The notes under the pieces are model-generated. The model was not told the DNA's origin, searched no databases, and was given only the letters and a program-made list of their open reading frames with translations. Made by a program: the position numbers and the translations under genes. 64,000 nucleotides of DNA from Symbiodinium natans (taxonomy: Eukaryota > Sar > Dinophyceae > Suessiales > Symbiodiniaceae). The stretch spans positions 202,001 through 266,000 of the forward strand of contig CAJNDS010002723.1 of the NCBI GenBank assembly GCA_905221605.1. Reading direction: 5' to 3'. Positions within the stretch are counted from its first letter, which is position 1, and the number at the start of each line of letters is the position of its first letter. Of this stretch, positions 45,477 through 55,897 are shown in pieces.

Positions 45477-45965
45477 TTGCACACCTCTGAGCATTGGTTG
45501 GGTCACTCCCTCAGTTCGGTTCACGGCCCATGTGTGGCAGTTTATCACGAGAACTGCGAATTCTTTGCGAAGAGCCGAGGGTTGAAGGAGCCTGAGATCG
45601 GTTCTCTTCCGCATGGCTGCTTTGGGTGTGGAGAGGAGCCTGACTCTCCTCGCGCGCTCAACCGGATTGCACCAGGCACGACAAACCCTGAAACTACCCT
45701 GCGTCCTGAAGGGGCCTGCCAAAAATCCTGGACCCTGGGAGGCCCTGAAAGACCACCATAGGCCTAGGTGTTGAAACAGGCCTTGGTTGACCGATTCCAG
45801 AAATACCTCGGCAGGCTAAGCGTTCATGTCAGTGTTGTCCGAGCTCCCCTCTTCTTGTCTCTTGTCTATCATGCACCGGGGATTTCGATAAAGGTTGGCG
45901 GAGCCTCTGGCCTTCCAGAAGGTAGCAGCATGTCAAAAAAGTTATGTGAAAGTCTTCGGGTTTGA
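45477..45965 (+). CDS. Two adjacent hypothetical ORFs
   Basis: The first (to 45,761) reads YHENCEFFAKSRGLKEPEIG, SLPHGCFGCGEEPDSPRALN. The second (45,768-45,965) reads LKQALVDRFQKYLGRLSVHV, SVVRAPLFLSLVYHAPGISI and LPEGSSMSKKLCESLRV. Both look protein-like. They may be neighbouring exons. No family. Confidence 0.3.
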
Positions 45966-46227
45966 GGTTGGGTCAGGTTGCTGAGGGCTTGGGGTCCGGC
46001 AACTCAAGTGCTGGGTCGGAAACCAAAAGGCGCAAGCTTCGCTAAACCCAGGAGCATAGAGTCATAGAGCATCAGCATTGGCAGTTTTGGGAAAGCTGAT
46101 GGGTGGAGCCTGTGGCTCAGAAAGCTCGGTGTGGCTATGTAGGGCCTGAACGGCAGGATGGAGTGAACTGATCTGAATTTGATCGAGAATCCATGCAGCC
46201 ATAGATCTTATCCTCTAGGTCTCTCAA

Positions 46228-46455
46228 ATGCTGTCCACCACTGGAATCCTTCCGATACTGAGATGCAGCCCAAGAACCACTCTTGATGCTCTTCACTCCA
46301 GACTCGCCTCGAATACCATTCACGGTGGCGTTCTAGGTTGGGCTGAAACGTTGGAAGTTGAGCACGAGCACTTCTATGTGCATGTGCTGCATGTGGAACT
46401 CTCATGCAGCCACGCTCTTGATGAAGCCCTTCATGAAAACCGACCACGCAACTGA
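46228..46455 (+). CDS. Hypothetical ORF, strand uncertain
   Basis: The plus frame reads TLDALHSRLASNTIHGGVLG, WAETLEVEHEHFYVHVLHVE and LSCSHALDEALHENRPRN. The minus strand over the same bases is also protein-like (NLERHREWYSRRVWSEEHQE). Only one can be real. Confidence 0.25.
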   Translation: MLSTTGILPILRCSPRTTLDALHSRLASNTIHGGVLGWAETLEVEHEHFYVHVLHVELSCSHALDEALHENRPRN

Positions 46456-46459
46456 CTCC

Positions 46460-46768
46460 CTAGCGACGGCTGCGAATGACTGGAATCGCCGGGGTGCTTC
46501 CAGCCCATGGGCAAGGAGTCATCCTTCCGAGCCGCACAGGAAGCCAAATCCAGGACACCGAAGAAGATTCACCGGTTTTGGGATCAGGCGTTCGACGAAA
46601 GCGTCGATGTTCCTTCGACTCCATCTGGGACGGTGTCGCAACCCTCTGAAGTCTGAAGCCCCTGAACTCTGAAGCGTCCCTGAAGCTGCTAAGCCTCGAT
46701 GACCCTTGTAACCCCTCCACGTGTGCCCGAAACACCGCCACCTCCTCCTTCACGGAGTTTAGGCCCAC
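46460..46768 (-). CDS. Hypothetical minus-strand ORF
   Basis: Reads SVKEEVAVFRAHVEGLQGSS, RLSSFRDASEFRGFRLQRVA and SKEHRRFRRTPDPKTGESSS. Charged, helical then basic. No family. Confidence 0.3.
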   Translation of the reverse strand: MGLNSVKEEVAVFRAHVEGLQGSSRLSSFRDASEFRGFRLQRVATPSQMESKEHRRFRRTPDPKTGESSSVSWIWLPVRLGRMTPCPWAGSTPAIPVIRSRR

Positions 46769-47137
46769 CTCGAGCGCTCAGCTTGAGAGAGGGGGGGGGG
46801 GATGGATTGAGCCATGAAAGATGTTCGGGTTTCAGGCTTGCCAGGTGCTACTTCCTTGGTGCCCAGGATTTACCCATGCTGGACGGCTGTGATCATGGAG
46901 TTGTCGAAACGATGCTTTTCCTCAACCACCTCCGTCAGGGCCTGAGCCATATGTCTTAATCACCTGGTCCAAAGGCAAGAGAAGCCCGCCTCAAGCCTAA
47001 TACAAGCGGCCATGTCCCAACCTAGAGAGCTACGTGAAACTGAAAGTCCGGATCTGAGGTGACAGACTCGATTTCCGATGGCGGACAATGCACCAAGTCC
47101 GTTGACAAGCTACGGCCAACAGCGCAAGACTTGAGTT

Positions 47138-47280
47138 CTTAGGGTTTAGGGTTTAGGGTTTAGGGTTTAGGGTTTAGGGTTTAGGGTTTAGGGTTTAGGG
47201 TTTAGGGTTTAGGGTTTAGGGTTTGGGGTTTGGGGTTTGGGGTTTAGGGCTTTACGGTTCAAGGTTTAGGGTTTAGGGTC
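47138..47280 (+). repeat. Interstitial TTTAGGG block with TTTGGGG patch
   Basis: About 20 units. The last third contains TTTGGGG variants and a TTTACGG. It ends next to CTTGAGCCAA, which on the minus strand is the last ten bases of the dinoflagellate spliced leader. Confidence 0.95.
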
Positions 47281-47425
47281 TTGAGCCAACCTGACCACCC
47301 ATGGACCATGTGACCCGCCTCGGGGGGCCCAGGCAGCAGCTCGCAGTCGGCTGCGCCAAGGCCCTCAGGCATGAGCCCAAGTCTTAAGCACCGAAGCACT
47401 GAATTCCTTCAAGAGACACCAGGAG

Positions 47426-47610
47426 AAAAAAAAAACACACACACACACACAGCCTAGCATGGCCTAGCACAGCCTAGCATAGCGTAGCATAGCGTAGCAT
47501 GGCGTAGCATGGCAACAGCGTGGCACAGCGTGGCACAGCGTGGCACAGCGTGGCACAGCGTGGCACAGCGTGGCACAGCGTGGCACAGCGTGGCACAGCG
47601 TGGCACAGAG
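47426..47610 (-). repeat. 10-bp tandem repeat TGGCACAGCG after a CA run
   Basis: A/CA run at 47,426-47,451, then AGCCTAGCAT-type units turning into nine or more perfect TGGCACAGCG units (47,519-47,608). Confidence 0.95.
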
Positions 47611-47694
47611 TAGCCTATGCACCTTGGGAATCCCCTGAGCACTGCACAAGCTTCTCCATCATAACCTCTGTTACTCATTGACCCTCCCGTCACC

Positions 47695-47904
47695 ATGTTT
47701 CGAGATCGGTTCAAGCCCGGCAGTCAGAATCACAAGACGCCTTGGGATCTTGATACAGCACGAACTCCATCTCCGTGTTCACATCCGGCTCAACGACAGG
47801 ATTCCTCGGGAAAGGCATTTCAAGGTAGGAGGTACAAGGACCGCTCAAGCAGCCGAAGCCGGAAACCCTCGAAGACTTCGAGCTCTGAAGCCCCCAGCGG
47901 ATAA
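47695..47904 (+). CDS. Hypothetical small basic/RS-rich ORF, 69 residues
   Basis: From an ATG: MFRDRFKPGSQNHKTPWDLD, then SGKAFQGRRYKDRSSSRSRK and PSKTSSSEAPSG before a TAA. The Ser/Arg tail resembles RS domains of splicing-related proteins, but it is short. The frame could be a first exon. Confidence 0.3.
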   Translation: MFRDRFKPGSQNHKTPWDLDTARTPSPCSHPAQRQDSSGKAFQGRRYKDRSSSRSRKPSKTSSSEAPSG

Positions 47905-48149
47905 TACAGGCCTTGCTACGCCAAAAGCACTCGAACCACCGCTCGGATCGATGAGAAAACTAACGAAGTTCTGAACAAGCCGAATTTGCCCAATCATATC
48001 AAGCAAACCCAGACCTTGAGACCCCTCTCAAGAGCAACGAAGCTCCTGAGGTCTTGCCGGTTCAGGTAGATCCGATTTCGTGGCACTTCCAGGGGCTGTA
48101 AGTCCTCTCGCGCGTGGCAAGTGGTGTTCTTCTGGCTGTTAAGCAAGGG

Positions 48150-48400
48150 CGTTTTGCAAACTTCGGGCGAAACAATGCCAGGCATGGAGCTCCTCCAGAG
48201 GTCTGATCCAGCCATAAGTGCCCAGCCATTCCAGCAGCCTCCCGCGGACGCGCCTTTCCTCGGAGTTTGGGGCTTTCTGGTCTACAGGCTTCTGGAAATA
48301 GGCAATCCCCAGTGTCCCAAGAACATATAAACTCGCAACTCCAGCAATAGCAAGCACTGCCTGTGCAAAGGAGCACTTGTGCTCCAATCGTGAACCACGT
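48150..48400 (-). CDS. Exon encoding a single-span membrane protein segment
   Basis: The minus frame reads HKCSFAQAVLAIAGVASLYV, LGTLGIAYFQKPVDQKAPNS, EERRVRGRLLEWLGTYGWIR and PLEELHAWHCF. FAQAVLAIAGVASLYVLGTL is a convincing transmembrane helix followed by a charged soluble part. Size and layout recall small organelle-membrane accessory subunits, but no family signature is present. The acceptor near 48,400 (TTGGAG) and the end are uncertain. The frame stops at 48,139. Confidence 0.45.
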
Positions 48401-48529
48401 AACCGCACACATGCCGGAGCACGAATGCAAGCACTGGACCCCAAAAAGCAAAAAGTACCCCGTCGTGTCAAGCACGTTTGGCTACCCAGACTTGAAAGCC
48501 CAGACTTGAAAGCCGTCCGGGAAACACAC

Positions 48530-48588
48530 TAAACCCTAAACCCTAAACCCTGAACCCTAAACCCCAAACCCACAAACCTAAACCCCCA
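48530..48588 (-). repeat. Interstitial CCCTAAA block
   Basis: About eight units with CCCTGAA, CCCCAAA and ACAAACC variants. Confidence 0.9.
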
Positions 48589-48589
48589 T

Positions 48590-49420
48590 GTGACCCGATA
48601 CATGTCAGCTCACAGGTGCACCCAAGGCTCGGAGAGGAGGTGGCGTGAGCCCTCGAGCCTCAAAGGGTGCAGACACTTTTCCAACTTCTGCAGGTGGAGA
48701 GACCCAGGAGAGCCCAGGAATGAAGAGGGTGCTCTTTTTGGTTCAAAGGGGCCTTGCAAAAGGGAACCTGAACCCTAAAAGAAGCTGGAGTAACGCCTAC
48801 TCTGGGTCCTATGCGACGCCTGAGCCGAGAGCACCCGGGCCCGCAAGAAACATCGACAAGAGGGTCGGCTTCGACGGGCGAGCCAGGTCAACCGCACTTC
48901 TGTTTACTTTCAGCATAAGAACCCCAAAGTGCACGCCCTGTTTGAAAAACAGCCGAGACGCTTCACTTGAGCCCAGGACATCACAGCATTGCCCGCAGCA
49001 GGAAGGCTGGCACCAAGGCTCCCCCCCCTAAATGAGACTACGCGACGCTTGGCCGGCGAGAAACTACCCACGTACCACACCCTGAACTTGAAAGCCTAGG
49101 GGAAGTAAGTGGGTCGCCGTCCTTTAGGGTACCTACTTCGTGGCGCAGCTTTGAAGGAGTTCTTTGAACGTTGTTGGCCCTATATGGCTCTTCCCTGCAC
49201 GTACAAACAGCTGCGAGCATCCCGTGATCACTAGATGCCAATAAACCATAATAAACCCAAATCGAAGTCGCGCATATGTCTGAAACATAACTCCCCAAGC
49301 AACCTAAGGCCACCGGCGTCCAAAGAAAGAGTTCGACCACGCGAAAACACAAGACTACATTGATTTCGTGGAGGGTTTGGTTGCAACAGTCGATTCTGGG
49401 GGATCAAAGGTTTCAAATGC
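48590..49420. other. Unassigned; overlapping frames on both strands
   Basis: Plus frame 48,645-49,031 and minus frames 49,038-49,352 and 49,231-49,476 (with TLSLDAGGLRLLGELCFRHM) are open. None has a motif, and I cannot choose. Confidence 0.2.
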
Positions 49421-49429
49421 ACGTGTTGC

Positions 49430-49807
49430 TTGTTTCCATCATCTGCCATCATGCCAAAACCCTGCATTACAAGCATGCAAAAACAGCTACCTGATGTAGT
49501 CTGTACAAGAAAACCAGTTTGGCGTGCCTTCCTTCAACGTCACCCCTCGATTTTGACGTTCACTGCAACAAAAGTAGCCCACCAGACACCTGGCGGCGGC
49601 TCTGAACCGATGACTGTTCATGCCAACCCCGATCCAGTGAAGTGCATGCTTCATTGCCTTCACGGTCAATGGTACGGGGGGTGTTCTAGCGCACGTGTCA
49701 ACTTTTGCGCGGGCTCCTACGCGGAATTTGAAGGGGTCCCTGGAAAGCTCTGGTATTTGTGCCGCCTGTGTTTGCGAGTCTGGCTGTCTGCGAGTCTGGC
49801 TGTCTGA
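49430..49807 (+). CDS. Hypothetical Cys-rich ORF, 125 codons
   Basis: Reads PDVVCTRKPVWRAFLQRHPS, ILTFTATKVAHQTPGGGSEP, VHANPDPVKCMLHCLHGQWY and GKLWYLCRLCLRVWL. Cysteines are frequent (KCMLHC, CRLC). The minus strand is also open. A 13-base direct repeat (GCGAGTCTGGCTGTCT) lies near the end. No family. Confidence 0.25.
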   Translation: MFPSSAIMPKPCITSMQKQLPDVVCTRKPVWRAFLQRHPSILTFTATKVAHQTPGGGSEPMTVHANPDPVKCMLHCLHGQWYGGCSSARVNFCAGSYAEFEGVPGKLWYLCRLCLRVWLSASLAV

Positions 49808-50482
49808 GCACCCTACCACCATCTTCACGCATTGCTCCCAAGACTTCAGCAACACCACGGTGGAGTTGCCATGCATTTTTGCCCCCACACCAAACCAAGC
49901 TTCCCAAGCTAAGGCGCAAGGCTCACAGCTTCAACATCGGCTTGCTTTCATGCTTTAGTTTCAGGTCACCACCCCAAGCTGAAAAACCACACAGTGAGTT
50001 CGAAAGGCCCCAGGTTCGGAAACTAAACCCCCGCGCTCAGGAGTCTGGGTTTCTGGAGTTGGGGGTCAGGAACCCAAACTTAGGACTTAGGGCCCAGCAA
50101 CCCAAGAGATTCGGCAAACTGATGGTTTTTTCGAGGCTTCACAGAAGGGCATTCTGGTCCTGAATTGGTGCAGGTGCAACGCTACATTGCCAGTGAAATC
50201 CAGCTCTCAAACCATACTGGACGGTCTGTACTCAACGCTGGATCTGCTACGACAACCGCAAACACCAGCTACGATACACACCTCATTGATCCTAAGTACG
50301 AACCGGGCAAGTCTTGAAGCTGACTGCATCACCCCTCGACCTGACAGGGGGTCACCACCATCGAAACTAGCAGACGCTGGCCCCCGCTGGCCTCACAACG
50401 AAGGGTTCCATGGTTTTTGGCCAACATGTACTACGAACACTTCGTAACACATCCAAAGCCAGAACAGTAGCCCTCACCTTGC

Positions 50483-50935
50483 ATGCTAAGCACATTTCAC
50501 TGGCTGGGCGCAGCCCTGAGGACTCCACGCGTGCCATCATCGCACGCCGCCGACACAAAGCTTGAGGGTTTGAGCTGTCAGGGGGGCTCAGGGCCCTTGC
50601 AACTCCTGGTCCAAACCTGTTTTGGAGGTGTTGGGGGGAGGACGTGTTTTAGTTTAGTTGTGGGTTGGGTAGCTGTGGGTGAGCATCTGACTTCCTCAGG
50701 GCAAGAGTTCATTGACGATCATGGCCGAAAGGAGCCCGAAAAGGGCACCATCGAGCTGCCAGCCAATTTTACTAGGGTAAGATGTTTGAGGGGTTTCGGG
50801 GGGTTTGCGTTCATCTGGCTAGTTGTCACATGCATGGATTCACTCGTTGCGATATGCTTGAACGTTCAAGTAGTACGAAGTCTGTTAGATGACTGTCCGC
50901 TGCAGGCTCTCCAAGACCCCATGAAGGCCCCATAA
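50483..50935 (+). CDS. Hypothetical 150-residue ORF with a membrane segment
   Basis: The second half is the better part: GEHLTSSGQEFIDDHGRKEP, EKGTIELPANFTRVRCLRG, then a hydrophobic span (FAFIWLVVTCMDSLVAICL) and VVRSLLDDCPLQALQDPMK before TAA. The first half is Gly/Ser-rich and less certain. No family. Confidence 0.35.
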   Translation: MLSTFHWLGAALRTPRVPSSHAADTKLEGLSCQGGSGPLQLLVQTCFGGVGGRTCFSLVVGWVAVGEHLTSSGQEFIDDHGRKEPEKGTIELPANFTRVRCLRGFGGFAFIWLVVTCMDSLVAICLNVQVVRSLLDDCPLQALQDPMKAP

Positions 50936-51060
50936 CTGAGGGGGTTTAGGAGCGCTTCACATGATGTGTATTGGCTTCGGTCGTGTCGTGTGTGTGTGTC
51001 TATATACATCTATCTACTTGTGAGTACGGACGGTTCTAACTGTCTCCGTCAATATTCAAA

Positions 51061-51399
51061 ATGACATGGCCCTTCGAGTTTGAAAAGACTCAATGGTGTG
51101 TCCGTGAAAATGAAGCCCGAGTCCCACAAAGACCGTCCCATGCTCTACCCTGTGCTCGAGCTTTAAGCCCTCAATTTGTAGAGTTGATTTTGAGCTTGGA
51201 TGTACAGCATGTCAAGTTGAGGCGAAGCTCTCAGGTATGTCGAGTGTGGACTAAGGTATCCGACAAATGGGTTGGGAATTGGGAAGTCAGAATGTCGAGC
51301 AAAGCGTGTTGCGCAAGAGATGCTGAAGGCTGCTCCAGCTCGACTTTGCGGCGCTTGGCTGGTGGTATGTGTGCACGCCCTTCTCGAGCTCACTGCTGA
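51061..51399 (+). CDS. Hypothetical 112-residue ORF
   Basis: From an ATG: MTWPFEFEKTQWCVRENEAR, LSPQFVELILSLDVQHVKLR, QVCRVWTKVSDKWVGNWEVR. A GT-rich stretch with TATATAC lies 60-100 bases upstream. No family. Confidence 0.3.
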   Translation: MTWPFEFEKTQWCVRENEARVPQRPSHALPCARALSPQFVELILSLDVQHVKLRRSSQVCRVWTKVSDKWVGNWEVRMSSKACCARDAEGCSSSTLRRLAGGMCARPSRAHC

Positions 51400-51762
51400 A
51401 TTCATGCAGAGCCACCTATGCCGCCACAGTACTGCTCTTCTCCGGCAAGGAACCCACACCTGAAACCTGCCGACCTGACTTGGACGCCCACCCTAAGCCT
51501 TTCAAGCCTTCACACCCTGAAGCCTACATCCTCTCAGTCGAGAACCCAAACCCCAGCTAACTAACGCTCTGGGCCCCAGAATCTACAGAGAGGGTCGGAG
51601 TTCCCAAGTAGCCTAGCGGGCAAACACATAAACGAAATACACGTCTCGCACATATAGAGATACACACTAAGTATGCTTTTCACCCGAGCAGGCGCTTGCA
51701 CCTCAACAAGTTGGTAAAGCATCGTAACTTCATCCAGAACGCAAACCCAAGCACGCTCGGCC

Positions 51763-52029
51763 GTGCTGCCAACTGTCTTGGTCTATCCCCAGACGCGCCA
51801 ACTCATGTCGGGGGAGCAAGTTGGGGGACGGCTATATACCCTACCTGTAAACGATCAAACTAAGGTCTCATTGGGCTTTGGGCCCAGGATTTCAGTTTCC
51901 TACGGGCAGTGTAGATTGTGCTTGACCGATGTGGTTGGCGATCTTCTTGACATGGGTGCAAGGCATCCCTTGACAACTGATCAATGGCCCCGCAAAGCGA
52001 GCAACATCGAGCAGGGTACCATGGCATAG
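51763..52029 (+). CDS. Hypothetical 88-residue ORF
   Basis: Reads TVLVYPQTRQLMSGEQVGGR, LYTLPVNDQTKVSLGFGPRI and YGQCRLCLTDVVGDLLDMGA. Beta-rich with one C-x2-C. No family. Confidence 0.3.
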   Translation: MLPTVLVYPQTRQLMSGEQVGGRLYTLPVNDQTKVSLGFGPRISVSYGQCRLCLTDVVGDLLDMGARHPLTTDQWPRKASNIEQGTMA

Positions 52030-52049
52030 AAGTTACTACCTTGGTTACA

Positions 52050-53165
52050 TCTGAAGATTTGAACCGAAGCGTTCACTTCTAGACAGCAGAGGGCTGCACG
52101 TAGTTTCTGCAATTTAGAAAACATGTGTCATCCTGGAGAGTTCAAGGTTGAACCGCCTCAAGCGCAATACCATGTAGCGAGATACTGAACATCCTCACCC
52201 GCCGCGCGGAGAGACTTCATGCCCGAGGAGACGGAAGGACGTGCATCTGACAACCTCATCAGGTCGGGTATACTAGCTTGACTGCTGCAAGTAAACAAGC
52301 AACTTTATGATTCAGCGGCGGGGTGCCTTCTGCAGCCACACTGCCGAATCCCTGAACCTGGAAATGTCCCTTGGGTGCTTAAGAACATGAGCTCTTGCGT
52401 ATGGCAATCTGCAAAAGTCATGGAAGGTCCTACGGTAGGCTCCGACACTTTCGAAGTAGCATTACCACTCCAGAATAACTGTAGATCCTGCTGCTGTGAG
52501 CTGTTCAGTGACCTCATGCCTGGCTTGCAAAAAAACCAACAAGCAGCGGTGATTTGAGGCACACCGAACTTCGCAGTGTCCTAAAAAAACATTAAGCTTG
52601 CATTTGGCAGGGGTCCTGTTGCAGTGTTGTTGCTGTTGGCATGTTGCCAAATTCAATCGTCAGCTGCTGAACTTCAACTATGCCAGAAGACACTTAAGAC
52701 GAACCTGAACGGGCCAAGGGGCCATAAGGCACTGCAGGGCCAACCTGTGTGCGAAAGGAGGATGCTTGATTTTTGGGCTTGGGCTGCAAGCTTAAATTTC
52801 AACGCATATCAGCACGAAGCCGAAACTCAACACAAACTCTGAGTCCCAGATGCCGTAAGAAAACTTTCATTTCCACTAGCTGTCGCCCTGAACCCCTGCA
52901 GTCCTAAACGCAAACCCCTGGCCCCAAATACAAGACCACAACACAAATCCTCACAAAAGCCTACATCGAACTGACACTGTTGCCTACACCCTGACATCCA
53001 AAAGAACTTGCAAGGCCGCAAGCATCAAACAAACTTACCTTTGCGGGTTGGGGCTTGCTGGGGCTTAGGGCAGCGGTCGAAAGCAAGTTTTAAGATGGCA
53101 GCTTGGATCACTGAAGCCGCCAGAAGCGAACGGATCCTGGTAACTGCAACTCTTCGCGCAACGAT
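52050..53165. other. Unassigned, with one short plus ORF
   Basis: The frame at 52,624-52,842 (SSAAELQLCQKTLKTNLNG, MLDFWAWAASLNFNAYQHEA) is protein-like. The rest shows no motif. Confidence 0.25.
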
Positions 53166-53170
53166 TCGGG

Positions 53171-53244
53171 ATTAGGGTTTAGGGTTTAGGGTTTAGGGTT
53201 GAGGGTTTAGGGTTTAGGGTTTATTAGGGTTTAGGGTTTTAGGT
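53171..53244 (+). repeat. Interstitial TTTAGGG block
   Basis: About ten units with one TTGAGGG and a TTTATTAGGG interruption. Confidence 0.93.
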
Positions 53245-53455
53245 AACAGGCAACAAGCAAACCGGCCTGCGCGGGACCTGGAGAGTAGGCCCCAACCTGA
53301 ACACATCTTGTCAGTTGGGCCTTGCTCCCCCTCGCTGGAGGATACATTTTGGTGGAACATAGGGGGGCGGGGGGAGTACTTAAAACGAGCCACGCGCGAA
53401 AAGCTTGACCGTTTGTGATCAGGAAGAGTCTATCATGGATGCAGTGAGTGTGTGA

Positions 53456-53779
53456 TTGTGTGAGTGTATGAGTGTCTGCCACGCGAAAGTGCCCCGACAC
53501 GATCTAATACCCCACAGCTTTGCCATCCGATTGCGAAGGCCTAGTTTCAACCAAACGCATTCTCCGTGCTGGTCACCCTTTTCCGCAGGCTCTGCTCGTG
53601 TCTGGGACTCTTCGCATACCGAAGTCGTGCTACGTCCCATCGTTGCGCATTCCAGGAGCCTTGGCACATGGCAGGTCATGAGGGAACGTCCCGAACTACT
53701 ACACAAAGTTCAGGCATTTCTAGTAGGATTTCTGTTTCAGGATCAATTTTTTCTGAGTACCGTGAAGCCCCACATCTAA
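53456..53779 (+). CDS. Hypothetical 107-residue ORF
   Basis: Reads IPHSFAIRLRRPSFNQTHSP, TEVVLRPIVAHSRSLGTWQV and MRERPELLHKVQAFLVGFLF. No family. A GTGTGAGTGTATGAGTGT run is at its start. Confidence 0.25.
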   Translation: MCECMSVCHAKVPRHDLIPHSFAIRLRRPSFNQTHSPCWSPFSAGSARVWDSSHTEVVLRPIVAHSRSLGTWQVMRERPELLHKVQAFLVGFLFQDQFFLSTVKPHI

Positions 53780-53837
53780 TCCAAAAAATGGGTTTCCCAC
53801 TACAACCCGAACCGTGTCAGACAAGAAGGCTGGCGGG

Positions 53838-53958
53838 TTGAGGGTTGAGGGTTTAGGGTTTAGGGCTTAGGGCTTAGGGCTTAGGGCTTAGGGCTTAGGG
53901 CTTAGGGCTTAGGGCTTAGGGCTTAGGGCTTAGGGCTTAGGGTGTAGGGTTTAGGGCA
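53838..53958 (+). repeat. Telomere-like block homogenised to the variant GCTTAGG
   Basis: Two to three TTTAGGG units, then about 13 consecutive GCTTAGG units, then TGTAGGG/TTTAGGG. The only block in which a variant unit has spread in tandem. Confidence 0.97.
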
Positions 53959-54419
53959 TCCTGACGCCATCGAAGCACCCAAGCGCGCGCCAGCGAGGAG
54001 AACGGCGTGCAAGCCGCAGGCCACTTACGCGGCCTGTGTTTCGGGGGAGCTCTGAGTCGGTTTGAAGCGAGGCATCGTGGCTCTAGGGTTTCCGTGCTAG
54101 ACCTACTCGGCATTGGAAGCTACGCTTTTGCGCGAGCACTTAGGTTTGCCAGAAATGCTAATTCAAAACAATAACTTCGAATGTTGGAAACTACCAAGTC
54201 TACGACTGCTAGGATCATCTGATTCTGCGGGCCTCAGACAGTCCTCCTGCCTTAGGTTGATTGAACATGACTGAACTGCAGAGCGTCGAACCTGGGGCGC
54301 GGAGTGGTTTTGGGGGCTGGGGTTTGGGAGCTGCAGCCCCCAGATCCAGACTCCCAAGCCTGACCCCCGAGCCCCACCCACGCTTCACGGAGTAGGGTTC
54401 CACAAGGCCCCACCAAACA

Positions 54420-54532
54420 GCCCTAAACCCTAAACCCGACACCCCAAACGCTAAACCCCAAACCCTAAACCCTAAACCCTAAACCCCAAACCCTACACCC
54501 TACACCCTAAACCCTAAACCCTAAACCCTAAA
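54420..54532 (-). repeat. Interstitial CCCTAAA block
   Basis: About 15 units with CCCCAAA and CCCTACA variants. Confidence 0.95.
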
Positions 54533-54610
54533 AAAGCCTGGGGGGGGTGCCTCGGCTGCGCGGCTCCCAGCCACCGGCTCATCCTGGTCCTCACATTGGG
54601 GGGGGGCAGA

Positions 54611-54705
54611 GGGTTTAGGGTTGAGGGTCGAGGGTTTAGGGTTTAGGGTTTGGGGTTTAGGGTTTAGGGTTTGGGGTTTAGGTTTTAGAGGGTGAATTGA
54701 GGGTG
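54611..54705 (+). repeat. Interstitial TTTAGGG block facing the previous one
   Basis: About 12 units with TTTGGGG and TTGAGGG variants. Together with the CCCTAAA block 80 bases to the left it forms a head-to-head pair around a G-rich spacer. Confidence 0.93.
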
Positions 54706-54775
54706 AGGTTTCGGGATTTGTGAAGGGTCGGGAATTCAGCTCATCACACAGCCAAGCGTTCTTGAACGTGCTCGC

Positions 54776-55042
54776 ATGTCAAAACTCGGACGCGTGTCCT
54801 ACTTGTCAGGGGACCTTCAACATGAGACCGCAGTCCAACTAAGCCTTACAAACTGCTGCACTGAAGTCACCGCCAAACTCAACAAAGCCCTCCTGACGAA
54901 GGCAAAACAGAAGCCGAAGGTCGCTGAATATTTTCGATGCCGGTCACAAGATGGTTTGGGGTGTTTGGACTATCTGGGGTTCGGGGATCAGGACGAGGAC
55001 AGGCAAGGGTTTAAACCCTTTACCGCGAAACAGACTCCGTGA
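54776..55042 (+). CDS. Hypothetical 88-residue ORF
   Basis: Reads MSKLGRVSYLSGDLQHETAV, QLSLTNCCTEVTAKLNKALL, TKAKQKPKVAEYFRCRSQDG and DYLGFGDQDEDRQGFKPF. Charge-balanced, likely an exon. No family. Confidence 0.35.
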   Translation: MSKLGRVSYLSGDLQHETAVQLSLTNCCTEVTAKLNKALLTKAKQKPKVAEYFRCRSQDGLGCLDYLGFGDQDEDRQGFKPFTAKQTP

Positions 55043-55897
55043 TGTGGCTAGATTCGGCTCGATGCGTGTCATGCTGAGTGAAGGGGCGTCATGGAGGTCT
55101 GGAGCACAGGGAAAGCATCCCTGTAGTGAAGGGCCTTTTTTCAGGAAATCTTTCGGTAGGGTCTGGACTTGAAAGGTAGGATGTCTAGACGAAAGACTCC
55201 CAACTCTAAGGCACCTTCGGCCTATACCTGACCTTGACGTTTCGTACAGCGCTGAATCCGTCCCCTCTTCCGTGCAGGGCGTGTAGTGCAGGAAGTGCAA
55301 GCAAGGAGGGCGGAGAGATGTGGTGTCAGGAGGCTTCTTTCAGCCCAAAATTCGAGGTCCTTCTACAAAGATATGATTCGCGACCATGGCACCGGGCTCG
55401 AAAGCTCTGAGGGGGTTCCCGAACCTGAGGTGTGGTGAGGTGGTCACTATGCATTTCGAGTCCTCCTCATCTCCTGCGATCTCGGAAAACTCCGCATGCC
55501 ACCTGACTGCAAGAAGCACACACTCTCCATACTTTCTTCAGAACTCATAGGTCTCGCCCTGAGCCTGAGCCAACAACCCCCACCTTTTCTAGACATGGGT
55601 ACCTGAGGTCAAAATCCCCCTCCCCCTCAACCTCACCGAGTCCTATATCTCCTGAATCCAGATGATTGAGGGGTCATTGTTTTTGCCCTCGTGATACTTC
55701 TAATGAGGAAACGTGCAGTCACCCTTGGTCGGCTACAGCCATACTCTCTCTGAGAGGGTCTCTTGCATCTTCTCTGTGTAGTGGCTGCAATGGCTCGGGC
55801 GGGCATGCAGAGGTGAACCAGCCGAGAGGCCAGTAGAAGCTCAGAAGCATCACGACCTGAGCTTTGCAGGTAAGTCAAAGCACCTCCAACAGCCCCC

